A stretch of DNA of 64,000 nt from Ottelia alismoides (GCA_037367405.1 JAZKJV010003132.1:124001-188000); one strand, 5' to 3'; shown: positions 1 through 13,610, counted from the stretch's first letter. Numbers and translations are program-made. Notes: generated from the letters alone by a model not told the origin.

Positions 1-1542
1 TAGGTGGATCCAAAGGGTCCATACACCATTCTAATGCATGGAGTCAATTTCTAACTTCATTGCTAGCATCCATCTATCCATGTCATGATCCGCGAGTGCT
101 TCATCAAATGAAGTAGGATCATTGTCAGTTTCGCTTGACACATGGAATCCATACCTTTCAGGTGGTGCAACCACCCTCGAACTCCTTCGAAGAGGTATGG
201 GTGTTTCATCTTTATTTACCTCTTCAGTTTCTGGTCTAGGAAGCTCAGAATCTTCAGGGGATTCAATGAGTTCCTCTACTTCATTTTTGTCTTGACCTTT
301 AAGGAAATCATCCTACAGAAATTTCACATCTCTAGAGACAAAAACCTTTTGGGTCTCAGGGTCATAGAGCTGGTATCCAATACCATCTTTAACATACCCA
401 ATGAAGTAACACTCATGAGTGCGAGATTCTAGCTTACTTGCGTCCACGTTCTTCGCATGAACCAAACAACCTCAAACCCTCAAGTGATTAACACTAGGTT
501 TGGTTCCATACCAGAGCTCATGAGGAGACTTAGGTACAGATTTGCTAGTAATCTTTTTCAGGATATATATTACAGTCTCTACTGCATATCCCGAGAAACT
601 AAGTGGTAAATGTGCTTTGCTCATCATTGAATGGACCATATCCATGATGGTCCTGTTGAGTCTTTCATCAACACCGTTAAGTTGGGGAGTTCCAGGAGGA
701 GTGAGATTGGAGACAATTCCATTCTCTTTAAGGTATTCCTTGATTTCATCTGAGAGGTACTCGCCACCTCAATCAGATCGAATCCGTTTAATCTTCCTAT
801 CGGTTTGGTTCTCAACCAAAGCCATGAATTCTTTGAACTTCTCAAAGGTTTCAGATTTATGACGTAATAAGAAGACAAACCCGTATCGTGAATGGTCATC
901 AATAAACGTCAAATAATATCGCTATCCATTTCGAGTCGCGGTACTGAAGGGACCACATACATCAGTATGTATTAGGTCAATAATACCTTCACATCTTGTA
1001 ACCTTGTTACGGAATGGCATCCAATTCATTTTTCCTTGAATACAATGTTCATAGGTAGGTAAAGATTGAACTTGTAGAAAATCCAAAGATCCATCCTTTA
1101 TCAATCTATTGATCCTATCAACATATAAATGACCAAGCCTTTGATGCCAAATCATATTTGAATGATTTTTATTCTCCCTGGATCTTTTAGGGTTTTTATC
1201 AGTGGTTGTAACATTCATGACATGCTCATTAATGCACAATTCATAGAGTCCACCAGAAGTCAAAATACCATCTGCAATATATTTATCATAATGATTTATG
1301 ACTAATTTATCACAGAAAAAGAAAGAATATCCACTTCTAACTAGCTTAGATACAGATATCAAATTCCATCTGACTTCAGGTACATAAAGACACTCTTTAA
1401 GTGCTAGGACTCTACCACTAGATAATGATAGTTGACAGGTCCCGACGGCGGCTGCAGCAATACATGCATCAGATCCTATGTGGATGACTATCTCCCCTTC
1501 TTCCAGATTTCTAATTTCCTGAAACAGTGCAAAAAATTGCAT
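1..1542 (-). pseudogene. copia-1 pre-integrase and integrase region with start of the linker to RT
   Basis: Codes for the pre-integrase domain (HQRLGHLYVDRI at about 1170-1130) and the start of the integrase core (HTDVCGP near 965-985) on the minus strand. The first open stretch ends near 922. Reading frames below continue the integrase with recognisable pieces: an RSD-stop-GGEY block near 770-785, where the codon after the second catalytic Asp is TGA, and an NGVDER block holding the third acidic residue near 670. The linker at 1-300 is rich in Glu, Asp, Pro and Ser and matches the copia-2 linker at 19800-20112 closely. Several stops and shifts make it a pseudogene. The RT and RNase H of this copy lie outside the window. 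Confidence 0.85.
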
Positions 1543-2468
1543 ACATGAACAGAAGCACCAGAATCAACAACCCAACTTCCTTCTCGTCCAACGAGCAAAT
1601 AGTTTTCAATGATAAAAGTAGATTTCATACCTGCTGGGGCTTTACCTTTGTCGACCGACTTCAGGTATTCCGGGCAGTTACGCCTCCAGTGCCCCAGTTT
1701 CTTGCAGTGGTGACAGACGTCAGTTTTCTTCGATGCTATCAGTGTGGATGCATTGGAAGATGAGCCAACACCTTGTCCCTTCTTCTTTCTCTTCTGGGCC
1801 GGGCCCTTCGTAGAACATTGCTTGTGACGGCACTTCCCTCTGACCTGTGCAACAATTGCACTGCCAATGGGACCATCTTTCTTCATCACTCCCTCTGCAG
1901 ACTTCAATGCAGCAAGAAGTCCAGCATTCATCAATTCCAATTTGTTCACGTGGAATGAAACCACAAAGTTATTGAAAGACTTGGGCAAAGACAACAGAAT
2001 GAAATCAGATTGCATCTCTACATCCATGCTTGCCCCAAGAGTTTCCAGCTCCGACAAGTACCCAAATATTTTGAGTACATGTTCACGGACTGATGTTTCT
2101 TCCTGCATCTTGTAGCGAACGAGTTCTTTCATAACGTTGTATTGCCGAATGTGGTTAATGTCACCAAACACATCTTTCAGGTTCTGCATTATTTCCTGGC
2201 ATGGGCTCATCTTCACATGTTGTTTTTGAAGAACATTGGAGAGAGAACCCAGGACATAGCATCTAGACAAGACATGATCTTCATCATACTTGTCATTGTA
2301 TGCCTTTTCTTCCTTCATTTTTGGGCTTTCATGCTTGTCTTTTGAGAGCACATAACTTATGCGCTCAGCCAAGAGAACAAGCTCCAAATTACGGATCCAA
2401 TCCGAGTAATTCGGTCCGTTCAACTGGTTGACCTCCAGAAGCCTTCTTAGTGGGTTCATGGACTTCAT
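1488..2468 (-). CDS. copia-1 gag with zinc knuckle and start of the aspartic protease
   Basis: A 326-residue open frame from the Met at 2468. Gag would bind and package the element RNA in the virus-like particle. The N-terminal part (LNGPNYSDWIRNLELVL near residues 17-33) is the usual copia gag opening. A basic stretch near residues 210-230 precedes a complete CCHC knuckle, CHHCKKLGHWRRNC (around 1670-1715). The protease active-site motif DSGASVHVC follows near 1545-1565. The frame then ends by a shift into the downstream pre-integrase frame, which overlaps it by about 55 bases. Knuckle and DSG are both intact, unlike the copia-2 copy, where the last Cys of the knuckle is Phe and DSGA is DSGV. 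It is the best preserved copia gag in the window, though cut off from the rest of the polyprotein. Confidence 0.85.
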   Translation of the reverse strand: MKSMNPLRRLLEVNQLNGPNYSDWIRNLELVLLAERISYVLSKDKHESPKMKEEKAYNDKYDEDHVLSRCYVLGSLSNVLQKQHVKMSPCQEIMQNLKDVFGDINHIRQYNVMKELVRYKMQEETSVREHVLKIFGYLSELETLGASMDVEMQSDFILLSLPKSFNNFVVSFHVNKLELMNAGLLAALKSAEGVMKKDGPIGSAIVAQVRGKCRHKQCSTKGPAQKRKKKGQGVGSSSNASTLIASKKTDVCHHCKKLGHWRRNCPEYLKSVDKGKAPAGMKSTFIIENYLLVGREGSWVVDSGASVHVCNFLHCFRKLEIWKKGR

Positions 2469-4173
2469 TTTCTGAAATTAAGAATGCACTATATTAGAAC
2501 GTATAATCATATATTCATATTTATGATATTTGATTAAGGTATTTTAAATCAAATTATTCTTGCTCTGTCAACTTTGAAAGTTTATTCCCTTAATCACTTT
2601 TCAAAGTAAGAGATATACTTACCACTATATCTCAAGCAAGAACTGGGATCTCCTCTTTATCTTTGTCATATCCAAATAATATGAGAACCTATGACTCCAA
2701 TAAAGAGAAGCGGGAACACATTCCGCCTTGAAAGTCCAACTTGCATTTCCCAATTCGGTCTTTAATACCCGGGCCCACTACCCCTAAGGTGATGATGACC
2801 CGTCATTAATTGAACCAACCGTCAACAGGAATACAACTATGCGCAATCCAATATCGCCCCAATAATATGAGGAGTCGATATTGGGGTCACTACGCACACA
2901 TCCTTACTCTTTCGAGAAGCGACGAGCCCGATCCAAATGGATTGTATGCAGGAGCTGTCACTTCGGACAGGCGTCTCCCACACAATATCTGGCAACGGAA
3001 CCCTTCACCTTGAAGGGAGACCATGGATGTCACTTATGTGAACCTCCATCTCATATTCAAATTTTAATTAATTATCATGAATCATATTGACATAATTAAT
3101 TCTTCCAAGGGAAATACACATCTATTCATAATAGAGTATTTTTAATTGGATATAATTAACTTAATCATATTAAATTAATTTTCTATTCAATTCAATCAAC
3201 AAACTTGATTTTTACTTGAATATATGGTATTATCTCAAAATACATAATAATTCGAATTTTAATAATTAGAAAAAATACATCATGATCTCTTAGGCATCAT
3301 TCATTCCCTACCTGCTGTCATGGCCAGTATCAACGGGAGTGGGACAGGCCGCAACCGGTGCGACCCCCTACCCCAGCGATCCCCGACTAGACACCATATC
3401 CGCCTCTGGAAAAAATAATGCCAAGTCAATCACTTTGTACTTGAGATGATCATCGGTTCTTCAACTGAAATTATACCATATAGTAATAATCAAAATATTT
3501 TTGATTATAAGGAAATTTGCTAGACAAATCCCCAATCCTATTTAAGCAAGGAGTTTGATGATTGTTTTTCCAATTATGATCAAATCTAATCAATTTATTG
3601 GTTGAGGCCAAGTCAATTAAGGAAATAATCATCATTCAATATTTTTCAAATATTTTCCATAATTATTTCATGAAATTAACAATTAATTTCACTAATTGAC
3701 AATCACATGGTTCTTGATTAGGACTGTAATTTCAGTAGTGATCCCTACTTACTAAAATTAACATATCTCAATCAATTTAAATCCAAATTAGACAAAATTA
3801 ATTTTCAAAGATTTCTAATTTAATTTATGACAGAACCTAAGTGATATTTCACGCATTTCGAGGCAGATTAAAACAGTAATTAACTCATTAATCATGTTAA
3901 GATTTCAAGTTCCCATAACAATGAATACATGATCATAAAAACAACCATATCTCGAGCAAACAGAATCCAAATTAGGTAAACTCAGATCCTATGGTTTCCT
4001 TATTTAATGAGGAACAAATTTCAAGTGATTAATTGGTGTTTAAAAAATTTAAACAGGGACTAATTTATTCACTAAACAGAAGTGCGAAAATCAAATGCGA
4101 CAAAAACTTTCGCGAACTCTACAAACCCAAGCCGTCCTAGGTTTGCGGATCGTATCCAAAATCTTCGACCTAA
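2469..4173 (-). other. copia-1 untranslated leader
   Basis: About 1.7 kb between the gag start and the primer binding site, AT-rich and without a sizeable open frame. It aligns by eye with the leaders of copia-2 (53231-54927) and copia-3 (about 9300-11106). Shared landmarks include the block with ATATCTCAAGCAAGA and TGGGATCTCC near 2625-2655 and the GGGCCCAC block near 2770. Small open frames in it (for example 2810-3090) are not conserved as proteins. The length is unusual for copia but common to all three copies here. Confidence 0.7.
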
Positions 4174-4186
4174 GGCTCCGATACCA
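4174..4186 (-). other. primer binding site, initiator tRNA-Met, copia-1
   Basis: On the minus strand reads TGGTATCGGAGCC, one mismatch from the usual TGGTATCAGAGCC complement of the initiator tRNA-Met 3' end. It starts two bases after the LTR end, as expected for a minus-strand DNA primer site. Confidence 0.85.
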
Positions 4187-4188
4187 CT

Positions 4189-6689
4189 TGAAGGATATGG
4201 TTTAATTCTCAAGTGCATCACGGAAGCGTGAGCGTCGTATCAAATACGACGATGAACGACTAGTCAAACTAGTCGTTCTGAGCAGCGGAATTTAAAAAAT
4301 TTTCATGCGATGAAACCACATGATCAAAGAACGATTCTCGGATCGTTTCATCTAGAACCACAACAAGTATAAAGGAATACATCTTGAAGCATGGTTGATC
4401 GAGTCTCTACAAAAAGAGACCTCCTGTCTCAAGTCTGATCGTCGGCGAAGAAGCTTGCGAGCGCGGGGATGAGTCGCGTGATCCTCACAATCCAACGAGT
4501 TGATCCAAGCACGGGGATCTCCTGATCTCGTCGTACGATATCGAACTTCTTCTCAAGTGTAGCACTCCAAGAAGACGGAGAACCGAAGAACGTCGAAGCT
4601 ACGGTGTAGTGGCATGGGCGTCGACGGCTATTCTCCTCTAGGGTTTGGTGGACGGCCACCAAGGAGAGAGGTTGGCATGTAGAAGAAAGAGAGAGAGATG
4701 TCCTTCGAAAGCATAACCTAGAGAGCATGGTATGCCTCTTTATTTATAGGGTTTTGGGATCCATGGATCTCAATCCATGGGGCACATAAAATCAATGGAA
4801 GAGATTGATTTATGTCTAATCCAATGGTCAAGGTTGTTGTTGGTAAAAATCAACAACTTATGATTAATTTATATCAAATATATTTGACAAATCAAATATA
4901 CATCAATCCTATAATTAAACCAATCAAATAAGGGAGATTACCAACATGGAGATTGCCTCCCCATGTATCATGGTGGACGACCACCAATATCCATATTGGT
5001 TATGGTGGCCGTCCACTTGATTACAAGTGGGAGCAATCTCATGAGATTTCATGAGATTGCATATCTCCATGGAAATCTCCTTTTATTAATCCAAAAACTT
5101 TTATTGTGATTTATTCTCCAAAAAAAATTCATAAATATTTTTGAGAATATTGCAATCTTGCCATTGGAAATTTGTGAATCACATTCACAACCCAAAACAA
5201 AATATAATTTACATTTTCAATTAATTACACAATGTGTATCCAATACACATTAATAATTAATTAACAAATATAAATTATAATCAGCTCTCTCTAATACATT
5301 ATAAATCACATTTATAATATATTATGAATTATTTGATATTGCTATCCACATTATTCTTATCCACAATAATTAAATCGTATTTAATTATATTGGATAATTT
5401 CCACACACATCAAGATAATTAAATCACATTTAATTATCAATTTCTTAATGATTAGATATATGGAATTATTCTTGAAACCTTTCAAGAATAATGCGATTTC
5501 TCCTCAGATACTTGGAGATAAGGACAAGGAGATTGTATTGTTCCACGTATAGTGACTTGGATATTGAGATCACATCTCAAATCCAGATCCCATGGACCTC
5601 CCACAGATGCTTGATTAAATCAAGGCCGTAAACCTAATCTTTTCATTGCATCTGAATCTCATTCAGATCAATGTCCAATACATTGACTAAGATTAGGTCA
5701 CTTCTCTACTGAGAGGAGTAACTAAAATCCAGACATGTTTCATCACTCCCTCGGAATGGAAGCGTCATGGTTATACAATCGTTTATGATCACATCACCCC
5801 CAGGTTTTCCCATCACCTATACATCCTGCATACTGGAAGACCTATAATCATTCTGAAGATGTAGATCACTTTTATATTGTCATCTTCATGTTTGATCACT
5901 AAGTTTCTCATTCTTGGTCATTGGAATTTGGTATAGATCATATGCTTTCACAAAGCATATATCTTACCTTCAAATTCATGTCATGCTTCCAAAGCACGAC
6001 GACCATACTTGGAATTTGATCAGTCCCAATACCTCATGAGTGAGATCATGTCTCCCGGTTCACAAGTGAACCTGTATGATCCCTTTGAGAGATTGTATTG
6101 CTTATATGTACTTACATGCACACCAGCTTGCTGGTGTATAGACCTTGGTTAAGTCATCAACCTATTGGTCTGCCAAATGTACACATTCAGACAGATAGCA
6201 ACACATCTGTCTCTGGTCAGAGGATGTGTGCCTATGTGGTGACAGTATTCAACATAGGTCTTTGGTTATCTCGATCTCGTTAAGTTAACCCACTGACTCA
6301 ACTAATCTGATACCTCCGAATCACTATTCCCATGTAGAGGACCCGCATCAAGAGGTCAATCAGATATCAGCCTAATGAGAAAGGATTGCCATCTCCTACT
6401 CAGGCTAAAGATCATCAGTTGACAATCATTTGATGATGCTTGATGAGTCCTCTATCTAACTCAGGTATTCATCAAGCATCAGCCTCTATGATTCAACGAA
6501 TCAACCACTGTATGATTATCAAGTTGGCCATGGTACATAACCCTTATTGTACAGAGGGACCTTATAGTGCATTCATTCAATCAATCTCAGAAAGGGATTG
6601 AAACATAATCAATAACTTTTATTGATAAATCGTTTATTACATTAACATTTATTGCAGGAATGGTTCACCTCGGGCTCACATTGCTAACA
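4189..6689 (-). repeat. 5' LTR of copia-1 (2501 bp)
   Basis: On the minus strand the LTR begins TGTTAGCAATGTGAGCC (6689 downward) and ends CCATATCCTTCA at 4189, with the TG...CA termini. The same termini bound both copia-2 LTRs. A TATA-like TATAAATA lies on the minus strand at 4741-4748, about 550 bases before the LTR end, so U3 should be the high-coordinate part. Short open frames inside (4429-4728) are not genes. The right flank GTATT is the putative target duplication. Confidence 0.9.
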
Positions 6690-6694
6690 GTATT

Positions 6695-8390
6695 CATAGA
6701 GGAATGCAATCTTGATTTCCATTTTGTAGATGTCATAGTAAAGTTGTGTAGCTATATTTAGTAATATTTTGATGGGTTTAAGCATGGTAACTGAAGAGTA
6801 AGTCTCATTGCAAGCAATGTCTTCTCTTCATGTGTATCTTATGGATATGAGTCATGCTTTGAAGGTCTATGCCTTCTCATCAGGTTCCTTCTTTCTCTTA
6901 AAGATACATCTACACCTAATGGGTCTTACCCTTATAGGTGGATCCTCGAGGGTCCATATACAACACTTGAATACGGAGTATACTTTAGACTTTATTACTA
7001 ACATCCATCTCTCCATGTCATGATCCTTGGAAGCTTAATCATATGAAGTCAGATCATTGTCATACTTTTCTGATACATGGAATCCGTACCCTTTAGGTGG
7101 TCTTACCATCCTCAAACTAATTTGAAGATGTATGAGTGTTTCATCTTCCATTGTCCTTTTATTTTCTGATTTCAGGAGCCTCATTATCTTCTCAAGATTC
7201 AATGAGTTGCTTTACTTCATTTTCATCTTGATTCTCAAGAAAGTCATCCTCTAAGAATCATATTTTTAGAGATTAAATCTTTTAAAAATCTCAAGGATAT
7301 AAAGTAGGTATCCAATACCATCCTTTATATTCTTAATGAAGTAGCATTCTATGGTGCTAGATTCCAGCTTACTTGCATCCATGACATGGTTATGGACCAA
7401 ACAACCCTAAATCCTCAAGTGTCCAACACTAGACTAGGTTTCAAATCAAAGCTTATGAGGGTTTCGGGTCTAGATTTGCATGCAATCTTATTAAGGATAT
7501 ATATTGTAGTCTGTACTACACATATACCTGGAAACTAAGAGGTAATTATGCTAATATTCATCATTGATCAAATCATGTCATATATGATCCAATTGCATCT
7601 ACTTACAACTACACTGAGTTTAGGTGTATTAGGAGGAGTGAGATAGGAATGATATTCCTTTCTCCATAAGGTATTCCTTGAATTCATCTAATAGGTACTT
7701 GCTACCTTGGTTAGATCAAATTCATCTTCCTTCAAACTCTAGTTTAAACCAAAATTATGAAAATTTTGAACATTTAAGAGGTTTCTGAGGTGAAGAGAAG
7801 GTATCTCATATCACAAATAATCATCAATTGATATCACATATCATTAATGTTTATTATGATATAAATGATCCACATACATTGATATGTATGAGATCTTGAA
7901 TACCTTGGCATGTTACACCATTCCCAAGTAAGGGTGCATTGGACATTTTACTTTGAATATACTATTAACAAGTATGTAAGTTTTGAACCTTCAGACAATA
8001 TAGAGTTTACTCTCTTACTAGTCTATTGATCGTATCAATAAACTTATGTCCAAGGATTGGCGCTAGATCATTGTCAAATGATCTTTATCCTCATTTTGAT
8101 CCTCTAGGGTTTATCTTTTTCCTAGTATTTAGAAATGTTAATGAACCATACATTAATTTTCTAATTTAGTAGAGTCCTCTAAATGTTAGATTACTATCTG
8201 ATTATATCCATCATAACTCTTATTATAGGTAAATCTAGAATGCATGTTTATTTCCAATATTTAGAAATAAACAATAAATGTATTCTAATATCTAGGTAAT
8301 ATAGGCATTCTTTAAGACTAAGGGCACTCCCACTGAAAGTATGTAGTCTATCTATCTAATGGATATTGTTACAACAATTACATCATTGAC
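6695..8390 (-). pseudogene. copia-3 pol relic (RT start, linker, integrase)
   Basis: No open frame over 71 codons, but the DNA aligns by eye to copia-2. 6700-6990 corresponds to 19535-19830 (RT N-terminal region), 6990-7290 to the linker, and 7320-8300 to the integrase region that survives in copia-1 at 360-1400. For example, the copia-2 stretch GGATTTAAGCATAGCCAT reads GGGTTTAAGCATGGTAAC here. The decay is clearly older than in copia-1 or copia-2. No function remains. Confidence 0.75.
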
Positions 8391-9300
8391 CATATGGATG
8401 ACTGTTAAACCTTAAGATCAAATTTATTAGTCTTCTAAAACATATGCAACCAATTCAAATGGTACTAAAAGAATGAGATACAATTATTTGACTTTTATCT
8501 TATCTGATAAGCTAGTCAATTTCATTGATTATATGTAGATGTAGAATATCCTGATGTACTATCTGGGTCCTTCTCTAAGGATGTTAGATAGTCTATATAG
8601 TGATACTATCAATACATCAGCTTGTTGAAGTATTGGCATTCATCCAAGTCTTTGGATGTCATATGTGTGGAAACCATAGAAGTACAATCAACTCTTTGAC
8701 TTTCCATCTAACTAGAGTCAGACCCATGCTTCCATTGTGCTTCCATCATATATAAACAACCATTGCGTAAGACAAATGATCTCTTATTTTGAACTCAAAA
8801 GATTTCAATATAAGAGTATTTCAACATTTATATATGCTTCATTCAATTCATACAATATAGATATTATGAATCTTCATGAAAGACTAGAGTATAGATATAG
8901 AACGATGACACTCATCATATCTACATCCATTTTAACTTTTATAAACTTTGGTTCATGCAGGTACTAAAAATATTTTTACATTATCTCTTATCGAACCACT
9001 ATTCTGCATAATGCAACGAACCATGTCATTCATGATTAAATGTCAAGAGCACATATGTATGCCAAAACATCTTCTTCGATTTTTATAAAGATTTTTGATA
9101 ATTATGATAATCATTGGCTTGATACTTCCAAAGCACATTCTATGAGAGATCATACTATAGAGATATACAAACCCAAGGTTGGTGTCTTATTGTCTAGTCA
9201 ATTGTCATTCCTCATTATTATGACGAAACTTGCACATTGCAACCATATACATTATGTGTCCAACTACAAGTAAAACATCTTGATCATGGATCCAATCCAT
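8390..9300 (-). pseudogene. copia-3 probable gag remnant, barely recognisable
   Basis: This stretch sits where gag and protease should be, between the integrase match and the leader match that resumes near 9300. I could not align most of it to the copia-1 or copia-2 gag by eye. It may be a highly decayed gag or a replacement by deletion. AT-rich; no convincing open frame. Confidence 0.4.
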
Positions 9301-11121
9301 GATATTTTACTAGTTAATATGGGAATGTTTTGAGCGGGTTTAATGTAGGTTATCTAAAATAAGATAATTTGCATAAATACATATTTTACTTTGATAAGGG
9401 ATTTTACATCAAAGTTGTCTTGCCTTGTCAACTCTGAAAGTTCATTCCCTTATTCACTTTCAAAGTAAGAGACATACTTACCAATATATCTCAAGCAAGA
9501 TCTGGGATCTCCTTCTTAACTTTGTTACATCCCAATAATATGATAAACTGTAACTCAGAAAAGATGAAGCGGGATCTCATTCCGCCTTGCAAGTCCAACT
9601 TGCATTTTCTAGTTTGATCTTTAACACCTAGGCCCACCACCCCTAAGGCGATGTTACCCGTTGTTAGTTCAACCAACCATCAACTGGATTAGAACTCGCT
9701 ACTTAAAGTCCAATATCGCCTCAACAATATAAGGAACTGATATTAGGGTCACTATGCGTACGACCTTACTCTTTCGAGAAGCAAAGAGCCCGATCCATGT
9801 GTGCTTGTAGGTAAGAGCTGTCACTTCGATAATGTATCTCCAACATTACAATATATGGTGATGGGACCCTTCGCCTTGATGGGAGACCATGGATGTCATT
9901 TATATGATCCTCCATATCCCATTCAAAATTTAATTAATTATTGTGAATCATATTCACATAATTAATTCTTCCAAGGGAATTACAACTTTATTCATAATAG
10001 AGTGTTTATTTTAAAATTATATCTAATTAATTTAATCATATTGAATTAATTATCAATCCAATTCAATCAACCAATAAACATTTAGGATTTGCTTGATATT
10101 ATTATAGAGTATACACCCTCACAAGACACATTATTTTGTATTTTAATTATTAGAGTACAAATTGATTTACACATATTATTCTTTCCTTAAAAATATATCC
10201 GGCCAGTACACTCGAGTTATGCTGGTAGGAAGCATTTACTTGACATGTAAGGTGGTAATTAGTAAACCAATATCCCCAGACTAGACATCTTCACCATTTC
10301 GATTGAGAACATCACAAAATAATACCAATGTACTTGCGATTTTATCGATCAACTTTGATGACTGGTATTATACTATATATATTAATCACTCAAAAATATT
10401 AGGCTCCTTAAAACACTTTTGAGATCCTAAATTTCTAAGCATATCAAGAAACTATGTTTTGCATGTAAAAGTTTTCCTATAACTATTATAGGATAAACTG
10501 AGGGTTTTCATGAAACATTCATTCAATGGCCACTGAAGTTTAATAAATTATTTTCATAATTATTAGGCATAAAAAATAATCAAGTTAAAATCATAATTTC
10601 AATGATTTCCATTAAATAATAAACACATTAAGCAAAGAGATTTGATTATGCAATCATCATCCTACCCATCTCCACTAAATATGGAATATCTAGGAAAAAC
10701 ATAGTAGAAATCACACAAAATAAATTTATGTAGTTTGCTAGTTTGATTGTCAACGTAATTCAATTGTTCATTTCAAATTTCATGACGTGAAAATAATAAG
10801 AAAAAATTATTTTTATATAGATATATGAATACGTGCAAAAACAATTTTGCAGCATGAACTCTTCAAATTATATTCATCTACTTTTGATACAAATAATAGG
10901 CTACTATTTATGGGACATATTTAGACTTAATATATACATTTTAGTAACCAAAAACATGCCCAAACAATGGTCAAATAGTAGGATTTTATTTTAGAAAAAA
11001 AACAATTGGAATCTTGCATCCACTACAAAAACAATGAGTCCTCGCACATCCGATAAAAAAACCTTGCTCACCTAGAGTTTTGGATCATATCCAAGACCTC
11101 GACCAAGACTCTGATACTACT
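9301..11121 (-). other. copia-3 leader and decayed primer binding site
   Basis: Aligns to the copia-1 leader (2480-4188) with many transitions. 11107-11119 reads TAGTATCAGAGTC on the minus strand, a decayed form of the initiator tRNA-Met site TGGTATCAGAGCC. Nothing else is seen in this 1.8 kb. Confidence 0.7.
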
Positions 11122-13610
11122 TTAAGGTTAGAAAAAACTTAAATGCATCACATAAGCATGAAGAGCGTATCGTATGTGATCAAGAGCAACTAGTCATACT
11201 AGTTGCTCCAGGCAGTGGAATTGAAAAAAATGATGAAACCACATGATTTGAGAACACTTTTCAAATCGTTTCATTAAGATTACAAATGAGTTTAAAGTAA
11301 TACCTCTTGAAGCGTGGTTGCGATCGTCAATGTCTAAAGTAAGAGATTCTCCTATCTCAAGTCCGATCCGACGAAAATCGCACTTGCAGGCACGTTGATG
11401 AGACACGTGCATCCCGCAATCCATGTTGATGATCCAAGGTTGGAGTCTCATGACTTCATCTCATGAAATCGAATGCCTTATTCATGATCAAGAAGCACCG
11501 AAGATGGAGGAGATCCACGAGCAGTCAATCTGGTAGCACAACAACGTCACGACGACCACGAACATCTCTAGGTCAACCTATGGATGATCACATGTTGAGA
11601 GAGGGAGAGAGAGGAAAGATATGAGAATATGGGGAGAGGGATAGATTTATTTCTCTTTTGATGTAGTAGAAAAGGCTCGGTATACCCTCCCTTTTACGCT
11701 AAATTTGATATCTATCGATGACAATTCCTAGGAAAACAAAATCAATGGTTGAGACTGTTTTGTGCATTCAATCAATGGCCATGATTTTATTGCATCAATT
11801 TGCAAAAACAAATAATTAATTTAAAATAAATATAATATATTGAATAATCTTCAATATAATTTAATTTAATTTAATTGTAAATCAATTTCATGTGGTAATT
11901 ATGGAAAGAGGAATAGCCTCCTTCCCTTAGCAGTGTGGATGCCCCCATATGGATTTGGAATCCATGGTCGTCCACCCTATATAAAAGGAAGGCGGCTCTC
12001 CTTTTTCTATTAGGTGAGATCTCATATCTCTCCATAATATCCACATGTACAATAACATTTATTGCATAATTATGCATAAAAATAATTTCAAATTTTGGTG
12101 TGATAATTTCTGTCAGGCTATTGAAAAATTATGTATCATATTCACACATCCAATATAAAATGTAAATTGTATTTACATTTAATTGTCCAATATCAATCTA
12201 ATTCACATCAACATTTAATTCGTAAATATAAATTACAATTATCACTCTCTAATATTATAAATCTCATTTATAATATATATGATTAATATGGATAATGTTA
12301 TCCACATTATTCATTTCCTTGATAATTAAATCATATTTAATTATCTTGGATGTCCATTCTCATGTGCCCAAATAATATTAATCACATTCATATTATTGAT
12401 ATAATTAATTCACATTTAGTTATAAATTTCCTCAATGCTTAAATACATTTTCAACAATGAAATTATTCTTGAGCTCTTTCAAGAATAATGTGGCTTCTCC
12501 GCGGATACTTGGAGATAAGGACATGGTGAATGTATGTTCCACGTATAGTGAATTGGATATTGAGATCATATCTCAACTATAGATCTCGAGGACCTCTCAT
12601 AGATTTTTCACTCAATAAAAACTGTAAATCAAAGCTTCTCATTTCATCTGAATCATATTCATATCTATATCCAACAATTGGATTTGAGATCATATTAGTT
12701 CCCTACTTAGAGGAGTCACTTAAATCCAAACTTGTTTTATAACTCCCTCGAAATGGATGTATCATGGTTATATAATCGTTTATGATCACATCACCCTCGA
12801 GTATTCCTGATACCCGTACATCTTGCATACTTAAAGAGCTAGAAAAACATGAGGTTTTAGATCACTTGTAGACTATCTTCTTCAGGGTTTTATTATTAAG
12901 TTTCTAATCAATCATTGGGAGTTGATATCGATCATATACTTTCCAAAAGCATATATTATACCTATGTATTGATCATATACTTTACAAAAGCATATATGTA
13001 ACCTACAAATTCAGTCAAGTTTCCAAAGCAAGACGACTGTGCACGGAATTTGTTCCCAATATCTCCTGAGTGAGCTCATGTCTTCAGATTTAGCAATGAA
13101 CCTGTATGATCTCTTTGAGAGATCGTATTACTAATATGCCCTTGTATGCAACCAGCTCGCTGGTATATAAACCTTGCTTAGATCATCAACCTATCACTCT
13201 GCCAAATGTACATACTCAAACATATAGTAACACATATGTCTCCGATCAGAGGATGCGTGCCTATATCATGACTGTATATGATATAGGTCTTGGTTATCTT
13301 GATCTCTTTAAGTCAACTCTTTTACCTAAGTTATCTATGATCTCCAAATCTCTATTTATATGCAGAGGACCTGAATTAAGAGGTTGGTCAGATATCAGCC
13401 TTTAGAGAAGCACTGCCATCTCCTTCTCAGGCTCGAGATCCTCTCTTAACAATAACTTGACAGTGCTTGACGAGTCCTTAATATAACTCTTTAGATATCA
13501 ACAAGCACCAACATCTATGGTTCGACATTTGAATCAACAGTTGTATGATCATTAAGATGGTCATGGTACATAACCCTAATTATACTAAGGGACTTATTAT
13601 GCAAATTAGT
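11122..13610 (-). repeat. 5' LTR of copia-3, truncated at its U3 start
   Basis: Aligns over about 2.49 kb to the LTRs of copia-1 and copia-2, starting with TTAAGGTTAG where the others have TGAAGGATAT. The match fades near 13600, about 110 bases before the expected outer end. The missing part would include the terminal TGTTAGCAATG. Next to it is minus-strand protease sequence of a different element, so the end was lost by deletion or rearrangement. Confidence 0.75.

Larger units (their letters stand above)
1..6689 (-). mobile_element. Ty1/copia LTR retrotransposon copia-1, 5' part (runs off the left edge)
   Basis: Reading on the minus strand from 6689 downward, one sees a 5' LTR (4189-6689), a primer binding site matching initiator tRNA-Met, a leader, gag with a CCHC knuckle, an aspartic protease motif and integrase. 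The window ends in the integrase-RT linker. Gag-protease-integrase order with RT expected last is the copia order. The right flank GTATT (6690-6694) is the expected 5-bp target duplication, but its partner lies outside the window. The flanking DNA is the RT region of an older relative (copia-3), so copia-1 inserted into its own kind. Closest relative in the window is copia-2. I cannot fix the clade; the protein looks Tork/TNT1-like but the LTR is long at 2.5 kb. Confidence 0.9.
6690..13610 (-). mobile_element. copia-3: old decayed copia element that hosts copia-1
   Basis: A minus-strand copia of the same family, recognisable by continuous alignment to copia-2: RT start at 6695-6990, linker to about 7290, integrase to about 8300, a nearly unreadable gag region to about 9300, leader, primer site and LTR. 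Many C-to-T and G-to-A changes and small indels have removed every long reading frame. The RT sequence resumes directly at the copia-1 right flank, so the rest of its RT and its 3' LTR lie left of copia-1, outside the window. Its right end is cut: the last 110 or so bases of the LTR are missing and Athila-like protease sequence follows. Confidence 0.8.
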
